Source of the DNA: Candidatus Obscuribacterales bacterium
GTDB lineage: Bacteria > Cyanobacteriota > Vampirovibrionia > Obscuribacterales > Obscuribacteraceae
Direction: 5' to 3'
Assembly: GCA_020050685.1 (NCBI GenBank)
Contig: JAGVKG010000035.1
Location: forward strand, 1 to 32,159
Length of the DNA: 32,159 nucleotides
Below are positions 17,341 to 27,681 of the stretch, in pieces. Within the stretch, counting starts at the first letter, position 1, and each line of letters begins with the position of its first letter. Position numbers and translations under genes: made by a program. The notes beneath the pieces were generated by a model, which did no database searches, was not told the origin of the DNA, and saw nothing but the letters and a program-made list of their open reading frames with translations.

Positions 17341-17488
17341 CTTACGGCTTTCCAAGGGAACAACCTAGGTAGCCAAGGGAAGCATCCCAAAGCTCAGGCT
17401 TAGACCTGGACCTCACGACCATGTAACTGCGGAGTAATTTGCAGGCGCACAACCCAAGGGACTCTACGAGTTAGCCGGGTACCGTAAG
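17341..17488 (+). promoter_or_regulatory. Candidate riboswitch leader (cyclic-dinucleotide type?)
   Basis: A closing helix pairs CTTACGG (17341-17347) with CCGTAAG (17482-17488). Inside are hairpins GGG/CCC, CAGG/CCTG, CTGC/GCAG and ACTC/GAGT. Segments resemble the c-di-AMP ydaO/yuaA class: GGGAAC, then GGGAAGCATCC, and a 3' end with AGTTAGCC...CGTAAG directly before the ribosome binding site. Other parts (CAAAGCTCAGGC, TAGCCGGGTACCG) look equally like the c-di-GMP GEMM-I class. I cannot decide the class by eye. The 3' strand of the helix abuts AGAGG, the Shine-Dalgarno of the secreted protein gene at 17500, so the fold could directly control translation. Confidence 0.5.
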
Positions 17489-17499
17489 AGGACAAACCG

Positions 17500-18249
17500 A
17501 TGGAATCCTTTAGTAAAGCAATCATTGCCTCTGTAATAACGCTTACTTGCGTGTGCTTCAATTGCCCGGCTCAGGCAGTCTTGTTGCACGGTTATCTTGA
17601 ACGGGAAAGCGGACAGGAAGTTGCACCCGTGAATACCGACGACCAAGCGCGGGCTGAAATTTTGGCAGAGGCGGCGTCAAATCTTGATCAATCGCTCAAG
17701 CTTCATCAAGCAATCAGTCTTAATTCTGGCGTCGAGAGATCTTGCTTGCAAACTCAGGGCGCGCAAACTCAAGCTTTGCCGGCTCAAGCTGATGTCCCGC
17801 CACCGGCCAATTCTTTTCCTTATGCATACGTCGGTACATGGCGTTGCGTTTCAGAAGTAATTGATTCGCAAGTTGATTCAATTGAACAGGGCAAAAAGAT
17901 TGTCTCCGATATTGTCTTTGCTGTCGGTCGTGATGGTCGAGTGGTGGCGCAATGGAATCAGCCCGGCTGGAGCCAGACTAATGCGCAAGTCACCACCTTC
18001 AACGCTCAGGAAGCAAAATTGGTGCGTACGAATTATTATGCAGATGCCGGCGCTGATGGTTGGTGGGCAGCGCGCTCATCTGATCAATTCAAACAAATAT
18101 CCGCTGATCAAATGGTGGCACAAAGCTATGTCGACCAATACGTGGCTGGCGACTACAAAGGTCGCTATCACACCAAGTCCATGCTCTTCCGCGTATCAAA
18201 AGAGGCTCCGCGTGGCATAGCCTTGTCGGCTAACCCGTTAGCTAAATAG
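17500..18249 (+). CDS. Secreted protein of unknown function
   Basis: I do not recognise this 249-residue protein. It begins with a clear Sec signal peptide (hydrophobic residues ~7-24, cleavage near CPAQA-VLL). Residues ~25-110 are Gln/Ala-rich and likely flexible. From about residue 108 there is a compact region starting YAYVGTWRCVSEVIDS and rich in aromatic residues and beta-strand-like alternation (GRVVAQWNQPGWSQ, DGWWAARSSDQFKQI, YKGRYHTKSMLFRVS), which may be a lipocalin-like or other beta-barrel fold; that is a guess. AAGAGG lies 8 nt before the ATG. Its long folded leader suggests tight control by a small molecule, and it is convergent with enolase, 21 bp away. Confidence 0.7.
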   Translation: MESFSKAIIASVITLTCVCFNCPAQAVLLHGYLERESGQEVAPVNTDDQARAEILAEAASNLDQSLKLHQAISLNSGVERSCLQTQGAQTQALPAQADVPPPANSFPYAYVGTWRCVSEVIDSQVDSIEQGKKIVSDIVFAVGRDGRVVAQWNQPGWSQTNAQVTTFNAQEAKLVRTNYYADAGADGWWAARSSDQFKQISADQMVAQSYVDQYVAGDYKGRYHTKSMLFRVSKEAPRGIALSANPLAK

Positions 18250-18270
18250 ACCTGCGAATTTGCCGCAATA

Positions 18271-19596
<1,326 letters not shown>

Positions 19597-19774
19597 TCAA
19601 AGCTACTCTTTAAGGCAATTTGGAAATTTTTGCCTAAACGTTCTAATAATGGCCTTTACTTGCCGAATGTTCCAGTATAATTTTTTAAGTTGGTTTTAAC
19701 CGACCGACAATTAGTGGAATCAAAGGTGCGTCAAACTAGCTGCACCGCAAAGAACCTAGAAACGCTGGTTCAAG

Positions 19775-20149
19775 ATGGGCAAATCTTCAGGTGGGAGTTT
19801 CCAGGCTATCCAGGAATACTTCCGTAGACAGTCTTGTCGATTTTGCCTCAATTCCTTTACCGCCGAAGGTATTCAACTTTTGCGGGAGGAACCAGGCATG
19901 TTGGTTGTGAAAGTGGGTTGTTCGAATTGTGGCAAGCCGCTGGGTGTAGCTATAGTCGGGACGAATACGGTTTTGCATGATGCGCGCGCGGACTTTCCTG
20001 GCGATTGGACGAAAAAAGATATTAAGCGTCTGGCTGACATGCCTAAGATAACTTACGACGATGTTTTGTCGGCGCATCAGTTTTTCGAAGATTTGGGAGC
20101 TGATTGGTCTAAGCATCTTTGCCGGACGAAAAGGCGCAACGCCAGCTAA
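19775..20149 (+). CDS. Small zinc-ribbon protein of unknown function
   Basis: This 124-residue protein carries two CxxC pairs, Cys21-Arg-Phe-Cys24 and Cys49-Ser-Asn-Cys52, separated by a strand-rich stretch, which is the layout of a zinc ribbon. A second segment, ITYDDVLSAHQFFEDLGADWSKHL (~92-115), looks like a conserved helical tail; I have a sense of similar tails in cyanobacterial and Chloroflexi proteins but cannot name the family. The C-terminus is basic. No signal peptide or membrane segment is present. It lies 61 bp upstream of the radical SAM gene on the same strand and may share its transcript. No strong ribosome binding site is visible before the ATG. Confidence 0.65.
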   Translation: MGKSSGGSFQAIQEYFRRQSCRFCLNSFTAEGIQLLREEPGMLVVKVGCSNCGKPLGVAIVGTNTVLHDARADFPGDWTKKDIKRLADMPKITYDDVLSAHQFFEDLGADWSKHLCRTKRRNAS

Positions 20150-20210
20150 CTGACGCGGGTCTGGCGATCTATGCGGCATTCTGGGCGGCATTCTGTGCGA
20201 GAATGTAGGC

Positions 20211-21842
20211 ATGCTAGGCAAAGAAGTCGTTCTAGTACCGCGCCCGATCAAGACCAAGCCGCAAATAAGCGTGGCTTGGGCGTTTCCTAACAGCTACGAA
20301 ATTGGCATGGCAAGCTTGGGATACCAGCTTGTTTGGTGGCTATTGGAACAAGATCTTGATTTGGACGTTAGCCGCGTATTTACCAATTGTGCTGAGAGCA
20401 ATTGGCAGGAAAGCGAGCTCGTTGGTTTTACGCTTTCTTGGGAATTGGATTTCATCAATGTTTTGAGCATCCTGAAAAAATGCGCCGTCAGTCCACTTTC
20501 GTCCGACCGAACTGATACCTGCCCAATTGTTTTCGGTGGCGGACCGGCACTGGCTGCTAACCCGGAAACCTTTGCGGATATTTTTGATTTAGTACTTTTA
20601 GGTGATGCCGAAGCCGTGATACCAGATTTTCTGGCTGCCTGGAAAGAGATTCGCCAGATAACTTCTCGGCAAGAAAAACTTTTGCGCTTAAGCCAGATCC
20701 CCGGCATTTATGTGCCGTCGCTGTATCAATACAAGTTGGTATCAAATAAGGGACCAATCGAATCGGTTAACCCCGTAACTGATGGACCACCGGCAAAGCC
20801 GACAAAGCGTGTTTTTGATCCACCGGCGGATTACGCCGCACATACTTTGATCTTGGCACCAGAATCAACATGGGCGAATTTGTTTTGTATTGAAGTTGTC
20901 CGCTCGTGTCCGCAAGAGTGTCGATTTTGTTTAGCCAGTTTTTTGACCCGTCCTTTTCGAGCCTCATCGGTGGAAACACTTTTGCAGAAAATCGATTTAG
21001 GTTTGGCTCATACGAAAAAAATTGGTCTGCTTGGACCATCTGTTACAGAGCATCCAAAATTTGATCAATTGGCCGAAGGTCTAATGGCACGTCCTGACAC
21101 GGATATTTCCATTGCCTCTGTGCGTGTGGACTCTTTAAACGCCACCATATTAAATATGCTGCATACGCTTGGACAAAAGTCCGTAACAATGGCAATTGAG
21201 TCTGGCTCCGAACGCTTGCGGACGATTATGAAGAAGAACTTGAAAGAAGAGCAAATTTGGCAAGCCGTTGATTTGATTGATAAGACAGGTTTGAGCGGCC
21301 TGAAGTTTTACGGCATCGTTGGTTTGCCGGAAGAGGAAGATGCGGACTTGCAAGAAACCGTACGTCTTTTGACTCAATTGAAAAAGCAGTACAAAAGATT
21401 GCACCATGTTTTTGGTGTAAGTTCTTTTGTACCAAAAGCTCAAACGCCATTTCAATGGGCTGGTCGCGATCGTAAATCCGGTGAAAAATTAGAATACGTT
21501 CGCAAGAACTTGGCGAAACTTGGTATTGAAGTAAGACCGGAGTCGCACAATTGGAGCGATATCCAAGCTTTGCTTTCACGTGGTGACAGGCGATTGACAC
21601 CACTTCTATTGCAAATTGCAGACGGTAAGGGTAACGTCGGTGCTTGGCGGCAAGCGCTGAGGAATATGCCAGAAAATTGTCCGGACGCAGATTATTACAT
21701 CTATCGCAATATCCCCTATGAAGAAACTCTGCCTTGGTCCCATTTAGTGGACGAGCCGAAGGCCGGCATGTTGTTAAAACACAGTCATACTGCCGAACAA
21801 TTGGCAGGCGAGATTCCGGTCAAATTAGCTGACCGTAAATAG
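20211..21842 (+). CDS. B12-binding-domain radical SAM protein
   Basis: The 543-residue protein has an N-terminal Rossmann-like, cobalamin-binding-type domain (~15-145; VAWAFPNSYEIGMASLGYQL, VFGGGPALAANPETF, LVLLGDAEAVIPDF). The radical SAM core follows, its 4Fe-4S cluster bound by Cys233-x3-Cys237-x2-Cys240 in RSCPQECRFCLAS. MAIESGSERLR and YGIVGLPEEEDADL are further radical SAM landmarks (GxP and SAM-ribose regions). It resembles the family often annotated TIGR03960, whose members in other bacteria are fused or adjacent to a DUF2344 protein, but here no DUF2344 domain follows. The substrate is unknown. No B12-binding DxHxxG motif is evident, so cobalamin use is uncertain. Confidence 0.82.
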   Translation: MLGKEVVLVPRPIKTKPQISVAWAFPNSYEIGMASLGYQLVWWLLEQDLDLDVSRVFTNCAESNWQESELVGFTLSWELDFINVLSILKKCAVSPLSSDRTDTCPIVFGGGPALAANPETFADIFDLVLLGDAEAVIPDFLAAWKEIRQITSRQEKLLRLSQIPGIYVPSLYQYKLVSNKGPIESVNPVTDGPPAKPTKRVFDPPADYAAHTLILAPESTWANLFCIEVVRSCPQECRFCLASFLTRPFRASSVETLLQKIDLGLAHTKKIGLLGPSVTEHPKFDQLAEGLMARPDTDISIASVRVDSLNATILNMLHTLGQKSVTMAIESGSERLRTIMKKNLKEEQIWQAVDLIDKTGLSGLKFYGIVGLPEEEDADLQETVRLLTQLKKQYKRLHHVFGVSSFVPKAQTPFQWAGRDRKSGEKLEYVRKNLAKLGIEVRPESHNWSDIQALLSRGDRRLTPLLLQIADGKGNVGAWRQALRNMPENCPDADYYIYRNIPYEETLPWSHLVDEPKAGMLLKHSHTAEQLAGEIPVKLADRK

Positions 21843-21849
21843 TCTCACG

Positions 21850-22824
21850 TCAAATTGTTTCGCGAAGACCTGAGCGAATTGAGCGGCGAATGGCTTCTAT
21901 GACACGTATTTGTTTGGCTGCATCTTCTAAGCCAAAACGTGGTGGCTGATTGTTAATTACTGATTGCGAGAAATGCTCAAACTGCAAAACGTAGTGATTT
22001 GCTTTTGGCATTTGATGTGGCTCGTCATTGATAAACACTGTAGCAACTTCGTCAGGTTGCCAGGCCTTGGGCAGATAAATTCTGCCTTTTTCTCCGACAA
22101 TTTCTAAGTCTGTTCTGTAGGGTAAATCGAAGGCGCAATCAATTAGTGCTTTGCCTTGCTTGAATTCAAAAATTGCTTCTGCGCTTAATTCCACTTTTGC
22201 TTGTGGATGGAGCGAGCCTGTAGCATAAATGGCAACTGGCTCATCGGCAAAGTAATAACGAGCTGCCGATGTGGGATAAGCCCCGACATCGAGCAAACAA
22301 CCGCCACCTTGGTTTTCTTGCCAGCGGACATTGTCCTTGTCTTCTAGCGTGAAAGTAAACGCGCCGCGAATCAGGCGGATTTTGCCAATGGCACCATCGG
22401 CAATGGCACGTTTGGTGAATTCATGTTGAGGATGGAAGCGCCACATAAAAGCTTCCATTACTTTGCATGTGGTGCCAGAGATAACTTTTGCTACGTCTTG
22501 CACTTCTTGCGAGCTGACCACAAATGGCTTTTCACAAAGCACATGTTTGCCTTGCTTGAGAGCGGCAATTGTCCATTCGGAGTGCATGCCATTTGGTAGG
22601 GGATTGTAAATGACGTCAATATCCGGATCGGCTAAGAGTTCCTCATAGCTTGCATAAGCCTTTGGGATTTTAAATTCATCGGCAAATTCTTTGGCCTTTT
22701 GGCTTTGGCGGCTAGCAACAGCCGAGACTTCAACGGATGCAGTTTGCAGCATGGCAGGAATGGCTCGCCGTCTAGCAAATGCCGCACAACCAATAATTCC
22801 CCAACGTGTTTTTTGTTTCGTCAT
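21850..22824 (-). CDS. Gfo/Idh/MocA-family oxidoreductase
   Basis: The 324-residue protein begins with an NAD(P)-binding Rossmann fold (RWGIIGCAAFARRRAIPAML; the usual GxGxxG is altered to GCAAFA) and has the family's catalytic EKP motif at residues 98-100 (LCEKPF). GGGCLLDVGAYPTSAARYYF is the C-terminal-domain signature. Such enzymes oxidise or reduce sugars and related polyols; the sequence most resembles the D-xylose dehydrogenase/trans-1,2-dihydrobenzene-1,2-diol dehydrogenase subgroup. I choose the ATG at 22824; a TTG one codon earlier is directly adjacent to the lemA stop. Only 3 bp separate the two genes, so they are translated together, although the functional connection is unclear. 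It nearly abuts the convergent radical SAM gene (7 bp). Confidence 0.85.
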   Translation of the reverse strand: MTKQKTRWGIIGCAAFARRRAIPAMLQTASVEVSAVASRQSQKAKEFADEFKIPKAYASYEELLADPDIDVIYNPLPNGMHSEWTIAALKQGKHVLCEKPFVVSSQEVQDVAKVISGTTCKVMEAFMWRFHPQHEFTKRAIADGAIGKIRLIRGAFTFTLEDKDNVRWQENQGGGCLLDVGAYPTSAARYYFADEPVAIYATGSLHPQAKVELSAEAIFEFKQGKALIDCAFDLPYRTDLEIVGEKGRIYLPKAWQPDEVATVFINDEPHQMPKANHYVLQFEHFSQSVINNQPPRFGLEDAAKQIRVIEAIRRSIRSGLRETI

Positions 22825-22827
22825 CAA

Positions 22828-23460
22828 TCACTCACGGTCTTTTTGAGTTTGGCTTTCAGTGATTTGAATTTTTTGACCCTGATCCGAAATGGTAGATGAG
22901 CCAAAGCCGGAAATTTTTACCGGCTCGAATGCATCAGCGTTATCAATGCCAAAATAAGGCTCCTGGCGAAAGCCAGCGGAGCCGGCAATAAAATTGGCCG
23001 GAAAAGATTCGCAAGTTGTATTTAACTCGCGTACATTGGCATTATAAAAACGACGTGCTTGTGAAATGCGTGTTTCGGTGTCGCCCAATTCTTGCTGGAG
23101 TTGTTGAAAGTTTTGATTGGCTTTCAAGTCAGGATAGGCTTCACTCAAGGCAAAAACCTGCTTGAGCGCGGAAGAAAGTGCTGAGTTTGCTTGCTCTGCC
23201 GATTGTGGTGTCGATACTTGTGTCACGGCCGAGTTTCTGGCTTTGATCACTTGCTCAAGCGTATCTCGCTCGTGACTGGCATAACCTTTAACCACTTCCA
23301 CCAAATTAGGAATCAAATCGAAACGGCGGCGTAACTCGGTTTCAATTGCAGACCAGCTTTCGCGCACGTTTTGGCGCAGCCTGACCAAGCGATTGTATAT
23401 CGTAATGTAAAAGAAGATGAAAAGGGCGACAATGACAAGTACGCCAATCAGAAATTCCAT
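22828..23460 (-). CDS. lemA: LemA family protein
   Basis: The 210-residue product has one N-terminal membrane helix (EFLIGVLVIVALFIFFYITIY) and then the LemA coiled-helical domain: YNRLVRLRQNVRESWSAIETELRRRFDLIPNLVEVVKGYASHE, AYPDLKANQNFQQLQQELGDTETRISQARRFYN and a TCESFPANFIAG end. LemA proteins are membrane-anchored with the domain facing out of the cytoplasm; their biochemical role is not established. I place the start at the ATG at 23458-23460 because GAGGG lies 8 nt upstream; a longer frame to a GTG at 23487 lacks such support. It is divergent from a DUF2207 gene across 80 bp, a classic pairing seen in many bacteria. Confidence 0.92.
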   Translation of the reverse strand: MEFLIGVLVIVALFIFFYITIYNRLVRLRQNVRESWSAIETELRRRFDLIPNLVEVVKGYASHERDTLEQVIKARNSAVTQVSTPQSAEQANSALSSALKQVFALSEAYPDLKANQNFQQLQQELGDTETRISQARRFYNANVRELNTTCESFPANFIAGSAGFRQEPYFGIDNADAFEPVKISGFGSSTISDQGQKIQITESQTQKDRE

Positions 23461-23540
23461 GTTCCAATCCCTCGCTGAAATTGTCACTCTAATCTAAACA
23501 GACTCTCAATTATACCTGCACGTCCGGCTATAATTCCTAC

Positions 23541-25286
23541 ATGTTAAGAGTAAGCAGTAGTCAATCTATTTCGAAAAGCGCTGGCATGCTTTTGCTTGCG
23601 GCAATGCTTTCTCTTGTATGCAGTGTGCCGGCATTGGCTGAAGTCATTCGTGACTTTGATGTCTCGGTTAAATTAGAACGCGACTGTTCTCTTGACGTCA
23701 CTGAAAATATTACCGTTGATTTCGAGGACAGCCAGCGCCATGGAATCTATCGCATGATTCCGGTGCGTTTTGAGCGTTATGGTAATGCTTACTCGACGCC
23801 TCTCAAGATCTTAAGTGTTACCGATGAGCTGGGAAACAAACGCCCATACAACGAAACTCATCAAGGCGATGACATCAATATCAAAATTGGCGATCCAGAT
23901 ACTCTTGTCACCGGCATCAACAAATACCGCATTCATTATGTAGTGCGTCGAGCCGTGAACTTTTTTGCTGGAGCCCCAGAAGTATATTGGAATGCTACTG
24001 GCAATCAATGGCCTTATCCAATTGAAAAGGCCGAAGTACGGTTTTATCCGCCTGAAGGCGTCAGCTTAGGTGACGTCAAGGCAACTTGCTATATCGGTGT
24101 ACAAGGCTCACACGAAAATGGCAAGACAGAGCAGAAAGGCGATCATATTCTTTATTTCGCCACTAATTTGGAAGCAGGCAGCGGTATCACCATTGTCGCT
24201 GGTCTTCCTCAAGGCAGTGTGATTCGGCCTTCTGTCTGGCAGGAATTTCTCGCATGGCTTTCTGATTGGTGGCCGCTGATAGTTCTGCCTCTCTGTGCCT
24301 CCACTTTCATGTGGCAATGCTTCCATGGTGCTCGAGATCCGAAACAACAAGCAATATCAGTTGAGTGGAATCCACCAAAGGACTTAAGTCCAGCCGAAGT
24401 CGGGACGCTGACAGATCAAAGTTGCGACATGAAAGACATTGTTGCGACGCTTATAGATCTTGCTGCGCGTGGTTATCTGAAAATCAAAGAAGTGCCGGTT
24501 AATGGATTTCTCTTCTTTTCGAGTAAAGACTATTTGTTTATCCGGAGCGAAAAACCGGCTAGCGGTCTAAAATCGCACGAATACTTATTCCTAAATGGCT
24601 TGTTTGACTACAATAAGCAAGAGATGCATCTGTCCGATTTGAAATACAAGTTTTATACGCACTTGCCGAGCATTCGTGATGGAATCTATAACTCGCTTGC
24701 CTCGGGCAAGTATTTCAGAGAAAATCCTGCGAGCGTGCGCCACTGTTACCGATTCGCCGCATTTGCTTTGGCCGTGATTGGCATTTTTGTTGCAATTAAG
24801 ACGAGCACATCGTGGGGTTTTGGCGCTCTTGTATCGGCAATAATTATCTATTTTTCCTCCGGACAAATGGCAGCACGCACGGCTAATGGCTGGAAAGCTA
24901 TGTATGAGTGTCTTGGTTTTCAACGCTTTGTGAAGATGGCAGAAGCGGATCGGATTCGGGTTTTGGCTAAAGATGATCCGACTATTTTTGGCAGACTTTT
25001 AGCGTATGCCATGGTTCTTGGTGTGGCTGATGAATGGGCAACAAAATTCCAGGATCTACTTACACATCCGCCTGATTGGTATGAACCAATTGGTATGGGG
25101 CCAAATTACCATTTCTATCCTAATGTGTTTGTCAACGACTTAGGCAGCGGTATGAATACTATGGGTAATACTTTTGCATCGACACCCCCATCATCATCGT
25201 CTAGTGGTGGCGGCGGAGGCTTCAGTGGATTTTCTGGAGGATTCTCCGGCGGAGGCTTTGGTGGTGGCGGCGGTGGATCTTGGTAG
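23541..25286 (+). CDS. DUF2207 membrane protein
   Basis: The 581-residue protein starts with a signal peptide (residues ~12-34, SVPALAEV). An external beta-rich domain follows (~35-225: IRDFDVSVKLERDCSLDVTENITVDF, HGIYRMIPVRFERYG, YRIHYVVRRAVNFF), which is the DUF2207 signature. A membrane helix at ~233-253 (WWPLIVLPLCASTFMWQCF), a cytoplasmic region (~265-400), two more helices (~405-445) and a glycine-rich tail ending GGGFGGGGGGSW complete it. That tail is typical of the family and of partner proteins of LemA. Function is unknown, though co-occurrence with LemA suggests a shared surface complex. Its last codons overlap the start of the next gene. Confidence 0.88.
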   Translation: MLRVSSSQSISKSAGMLLLAAMLSLVCSVPALAEVIRDFDVSVKLERDCSLDVTENITVDFEDSQRHGIYRMIPVRFERYGNAYSTPLKILSVTDELGNKRPYNETHQGDDINIKIGDPDTLVTGINKYRIHYVVRRAVNFFAGAPEVYWNATGNQWPYPIEKAEVRFYPPEGVSLGDVKATCYIGVQGSHENGKTEQKGDHILYFATNLEAGSGITIVAGLPQGSVIRPSVWQEFLAWLSDWWPLIVLPLCASTFMWQCFHGARDPKQQAISVEWNPPKDLSPAEVGTLTDQSCDMKDIVATLIDLAARGYLKIKEVPVNGFLFFSSKDYLFIRSEKPASGLKSHEYLFLNGLFDYNKQEMHLSDLKYKFYTHLPSIRDGIYNSLASGKYFRENPASVRHCYRFAAFALAVIGIFVAIKTSTSWGFGALVSAIIIYFSSGQMAARTANGWKAMYECLGFQRFVKMAEADRIRVLAKDDPTIFGRLLAYAMVLGVADEWATKFQDLLTHPPDWYEPIGMGPNYHFYPNVFVNDLGSGMNTMGNTFASTPPSSSSSGGGGGFSGFSGGFSGGGFGGGGGGSW

Positions 25287-27535
25287 ACGCAGAACTACCG
25301 AGCGGGCAAATACGCCGAGTTGCTCTGGAACTCTTTGTCCTTAGCATTGTTTCGCTTTTTCTAGAGCTTTTGATTATTCGCTGGATGTCGTCTGATTTCC
25401 GTGCCTTCACAGTTTTCCGCACATTCCCGCTTATTGCTTGCTTCGTTGGACTTGGCGTAGGATTTGCGTTAGAGAAAGATGAGCATTTCAAGTTGACACC
25501 ATATTGGTTGCTCTTGTTTGTCCTAACCATGAAGTTGTGCGACTTAGCTAACGTTGGATTCTGGAGTTTCCCAGCGGCTTCTGTTTTTCAGTGGCAAACT
25601 CTGACCATGCCTTTGCAATCGTGGCCTTATGTCTTAGCCTTTTGTTTTATGATCGTGGTTGTCTTAGCCATTCCGTTTTTCATTTGTGTCTGTCTGGGTT
25701 CGCGGCTTGGTGTTCTCTTTAATCAATTGCGGCCATTGCCTGCATATTGCTACAACCTGGGTGGTGCAATTCTCGGCAGTATCGCCTTTCCTGTTCTTTG
25801 TTATTTTGAATTTGCCCCGTGGCAACTGCTCATCATGGCCTCCTTAGTACTTCTTTTATATGTCTTGCCCGAAACTAAAAAGAAGTGGCTGCCGGTACTT
25901 TGTGTTTTGGCCATTCCAGTAATTTCGCTGGCTTTGCCAAGCCAAGCAGCAAAGCCACTTTTCCCCAAAATTCTTGCCAATCAATATCTTAGGACGGCGA
26001 CGCTCTGGTCGCCTTATCAACGCATTGACTTAACGGTTTTGGAAGTGCCACCAGGATCTGCCCAGGACTCTGCTAGTCAGGCTTCGATTCAAGAGCACAA
26101 GCAAATGCCGCTTGATCTGCAAGAAACTACGACAGGTAAGTTTCTTGGTCTGGAACTTGGTGTTAATCGAGCCTTTTATCAATATTTCTTTCGTGATGAC
26201 CTGGCCAAGAATGAAGTTAATTCCAGCCTGGCGCAAATATTTGCAGATCGACGCCGTCAGTATATTATGCCGTACGGTTTCAATCAGCCGAAGTCCGTGC
26301 TTGTAGTTGGTGCTGGTACTGGGCAAAATGTTAGTGCAGCTCTTGAATCCGGCGCTACTCAAGTTGATGCCGTTGATATTGATCCGGTAATTCTGAAAGT
26401 TGGTAAACGCTACAATCCTTCCTATTCTTCCAGCAAAGTTAATTTGATTTGCGATGACGCTAGACATTACTTTGCCCATTGCACAAAGCGCTACGATGTA
26501 ATCAACTTTTCGCTTTTAGATTCGCATGCTGTCGCCGGACAAGGCTCGTCTGTACGCATTGATTGCTATGTGTACACAAAAGAAAGTATTGCCAGGGCGC
26601 TCGAGTTATTAAAACCAAACGGGATAATTGTCATAAGTTTTGCCGCTGCCGCGCCCTGGATTGGTGATCGCTTAGACGCCACAATACAGAAGGCTGCTGG
26701 GTATCCGCCGCTCAAACTATTTACCCGTGAAGGAAAGATATGGGGAGCCATAGACCTAGTTTTTGTCCTCGGTGATCCGGTAAAGAATGGAATGCTCAGC
26801 GCACCGACTGGATGGAAGGTAGTTGAAAATGTAAATACTCAACGCTCAGCAATTCGCATACTAACTGATGATTGGCCATATCTTTATGTTCAGCCAGACA
26901 TTGTTGATTGGACGTATATTCTGGTTGTCGCCGAAATTGTTTTGTTGAGTGTCTTTTCTGCTCGGCGATTTTTGTTTTCAAAACCTGAGCCGGCGGCATG
27001 GCAAATGTTTTTTCTTGGTTCGGCATTCTTGCTGCTTGAGCTGCATGCCATATCTTTTCTTTCCTTGCTCTATGGCTCGACTTGGCTGACAGCAGCAATT
27101 GCTATCAACGGGATTTTGCTGATGATCTTTCTGGCCAATTTGTTTGTCCTTAAATTAGGCTCCATAGTCACAAGTCGTCAGCCATTAATTTATCTTGGTT
27201 TATTTCTTTCGATTGCTTTGAGCTACCTGTTCCCGTCGTCCCAATTATTGAGAGAAGCAAGCGGCAGTGATTTTCTGCACTATGCCTTGGTTACCACTGT
27301 GACGATTTTGCCGATGGGCATAGCTGGTATTTTGTTCTCCAGCGCATTTTCTCAAACAAAGGATTCTGCCAAAGCGTTGGCGTTTAATTTGTTCGGAGCT
27401 GTAGTGGGCGGATTACTTGAATATTTGTCCAATTACCTTGGCATCAAAGCACTAGAACTTGTTTCTGCCGGCCTATACTTCGCCTCGCTTCTTTGCTACT
27501 TTGCTCAAAAAAGATTCTTAGAGAAAAAGTCATAA
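25280..27535 (+). CDS. Polytopic membrane protein with spermidine-synthase-like domain
   Basis: About seven predicted membrane helices (residues ~12-235) precede a soluble S-adenosylmethionine-binding Rossmann domain (~285-500), and about six helices follow (~540-745). The soluble domain has VLVVGAGTGQ (340-349), AVDIDPVI and NLICDDARHYF, the nucleotide-binding pattern of spermidine synthases. The catalytic region normally reading like DxxxxDxTDP is instead VINFSLLDSHAVAG, so aminopropyl transfer from decarboxylated SAM cannot be assumed. Proteins of this form are widespread and usually called spermidine synthase-like or fused-MFS proteins without proven activity. The start is a TTG at 25280 that overlaps the preceding stop codon by 7 bp. 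It lies 3 kb from speD/speB and could complete that pathway, which is an inference. Confidence 0.8.
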   Translation: MVDAELPSGQIRRVALELFVLSIVSLFLELLIIRWMSSDFRAFTVFRTFPLIACFVGLGVGFALEKDEHFKLTPYWLLLFVLTMKLCDLANVGFWSFPAASVFQWQTLTMPLQSWPYVLAFCFMIVVVLAIPFFICVCLGSRLGVLFNQLRPLPAYCYNLGGAILGSIAFPVLCYFEFAPWQLLIMASLVLLLYVLPETKKKWLPVLCVLAIPVISLALPSQAAKPLFPKILANQYLRTATLWSPYQRIDLTVLEVPPGSAQDSASQASIQEHKQMPLDLQETTTGKFLGLELGVNRAFYQYFFRDDLAKNEVNSSLAQIFADRRRQYIMPYGFNQPKSVLVVGAGTGQNVSAALESGATQVDAVDIDPVILKVGKRYNPSYSSSKVNLICDDARHYFAHCTKRYDVINFSLLDSHAVAGQGSSVRIDCYVYTKESIARALELLKPNGIIVISFAAAAPWIGDRLDATIQKAAGYPPLKLFTREGKIWGAIDLVFVLGDPVKNGMLSAPTGWKVVENVNTQRSAIRILTDDWPYLYVQPDIVDWTYILVVAEIVLLSVFSARRFLFSKPEPAAWQMFFLGSAFLLLELHAISFLSLLYGSTWLTAAIAINGILLMIFLANLFVLKLGSIVTSRQPLIYLGLFLSIALSYLFPSSQLLREASGSDFLHYALVTTVTILPMGIAGILFSSAFSQTKDSAKALAFNLFGAVVGGLLEYLSNYLGIKALELVSAGLYFASLLCYFAQKRFLEKKS

Positions 27536-27632
27536 TTTAGTACGTGGCCGTAAATTTAAGCTTCCAAATTTGAACTTTTTGACCCGTCGCGCGTCTTTAA
27601 AGATAGGGGAACCTTGGTTTTTTGATTAGTGC

Positions 27633-27666
27633 GTTAGTCAGATTTTTTGCTGAAAATCTGACTAAC
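27633..27666. promoter_or_regulatory. Perfect 14-bp inverted repeat, candidate operator of the DUF6088 gene
   Basis: GTTAGTCAGATTTT (27633-27646) and AAAATCTGACTAAC (27653-27666) are exact reverse complements around a 6-bp spacer TTGCTG. The palindrome ends 2 nt before the GGAGGAG ribosome binding site of the gene at 27682. AbiEi-type antitoxins are known to repress their own promoters through inverted repeats, so an autoregulatory operator is likely. As RNA it would form a stable hairpin next to the ribosome binding site, an alternative way to control translation. Confidence 0.65.
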
Positions 27667-27681
27667 CCGGAGGAGAAAATT

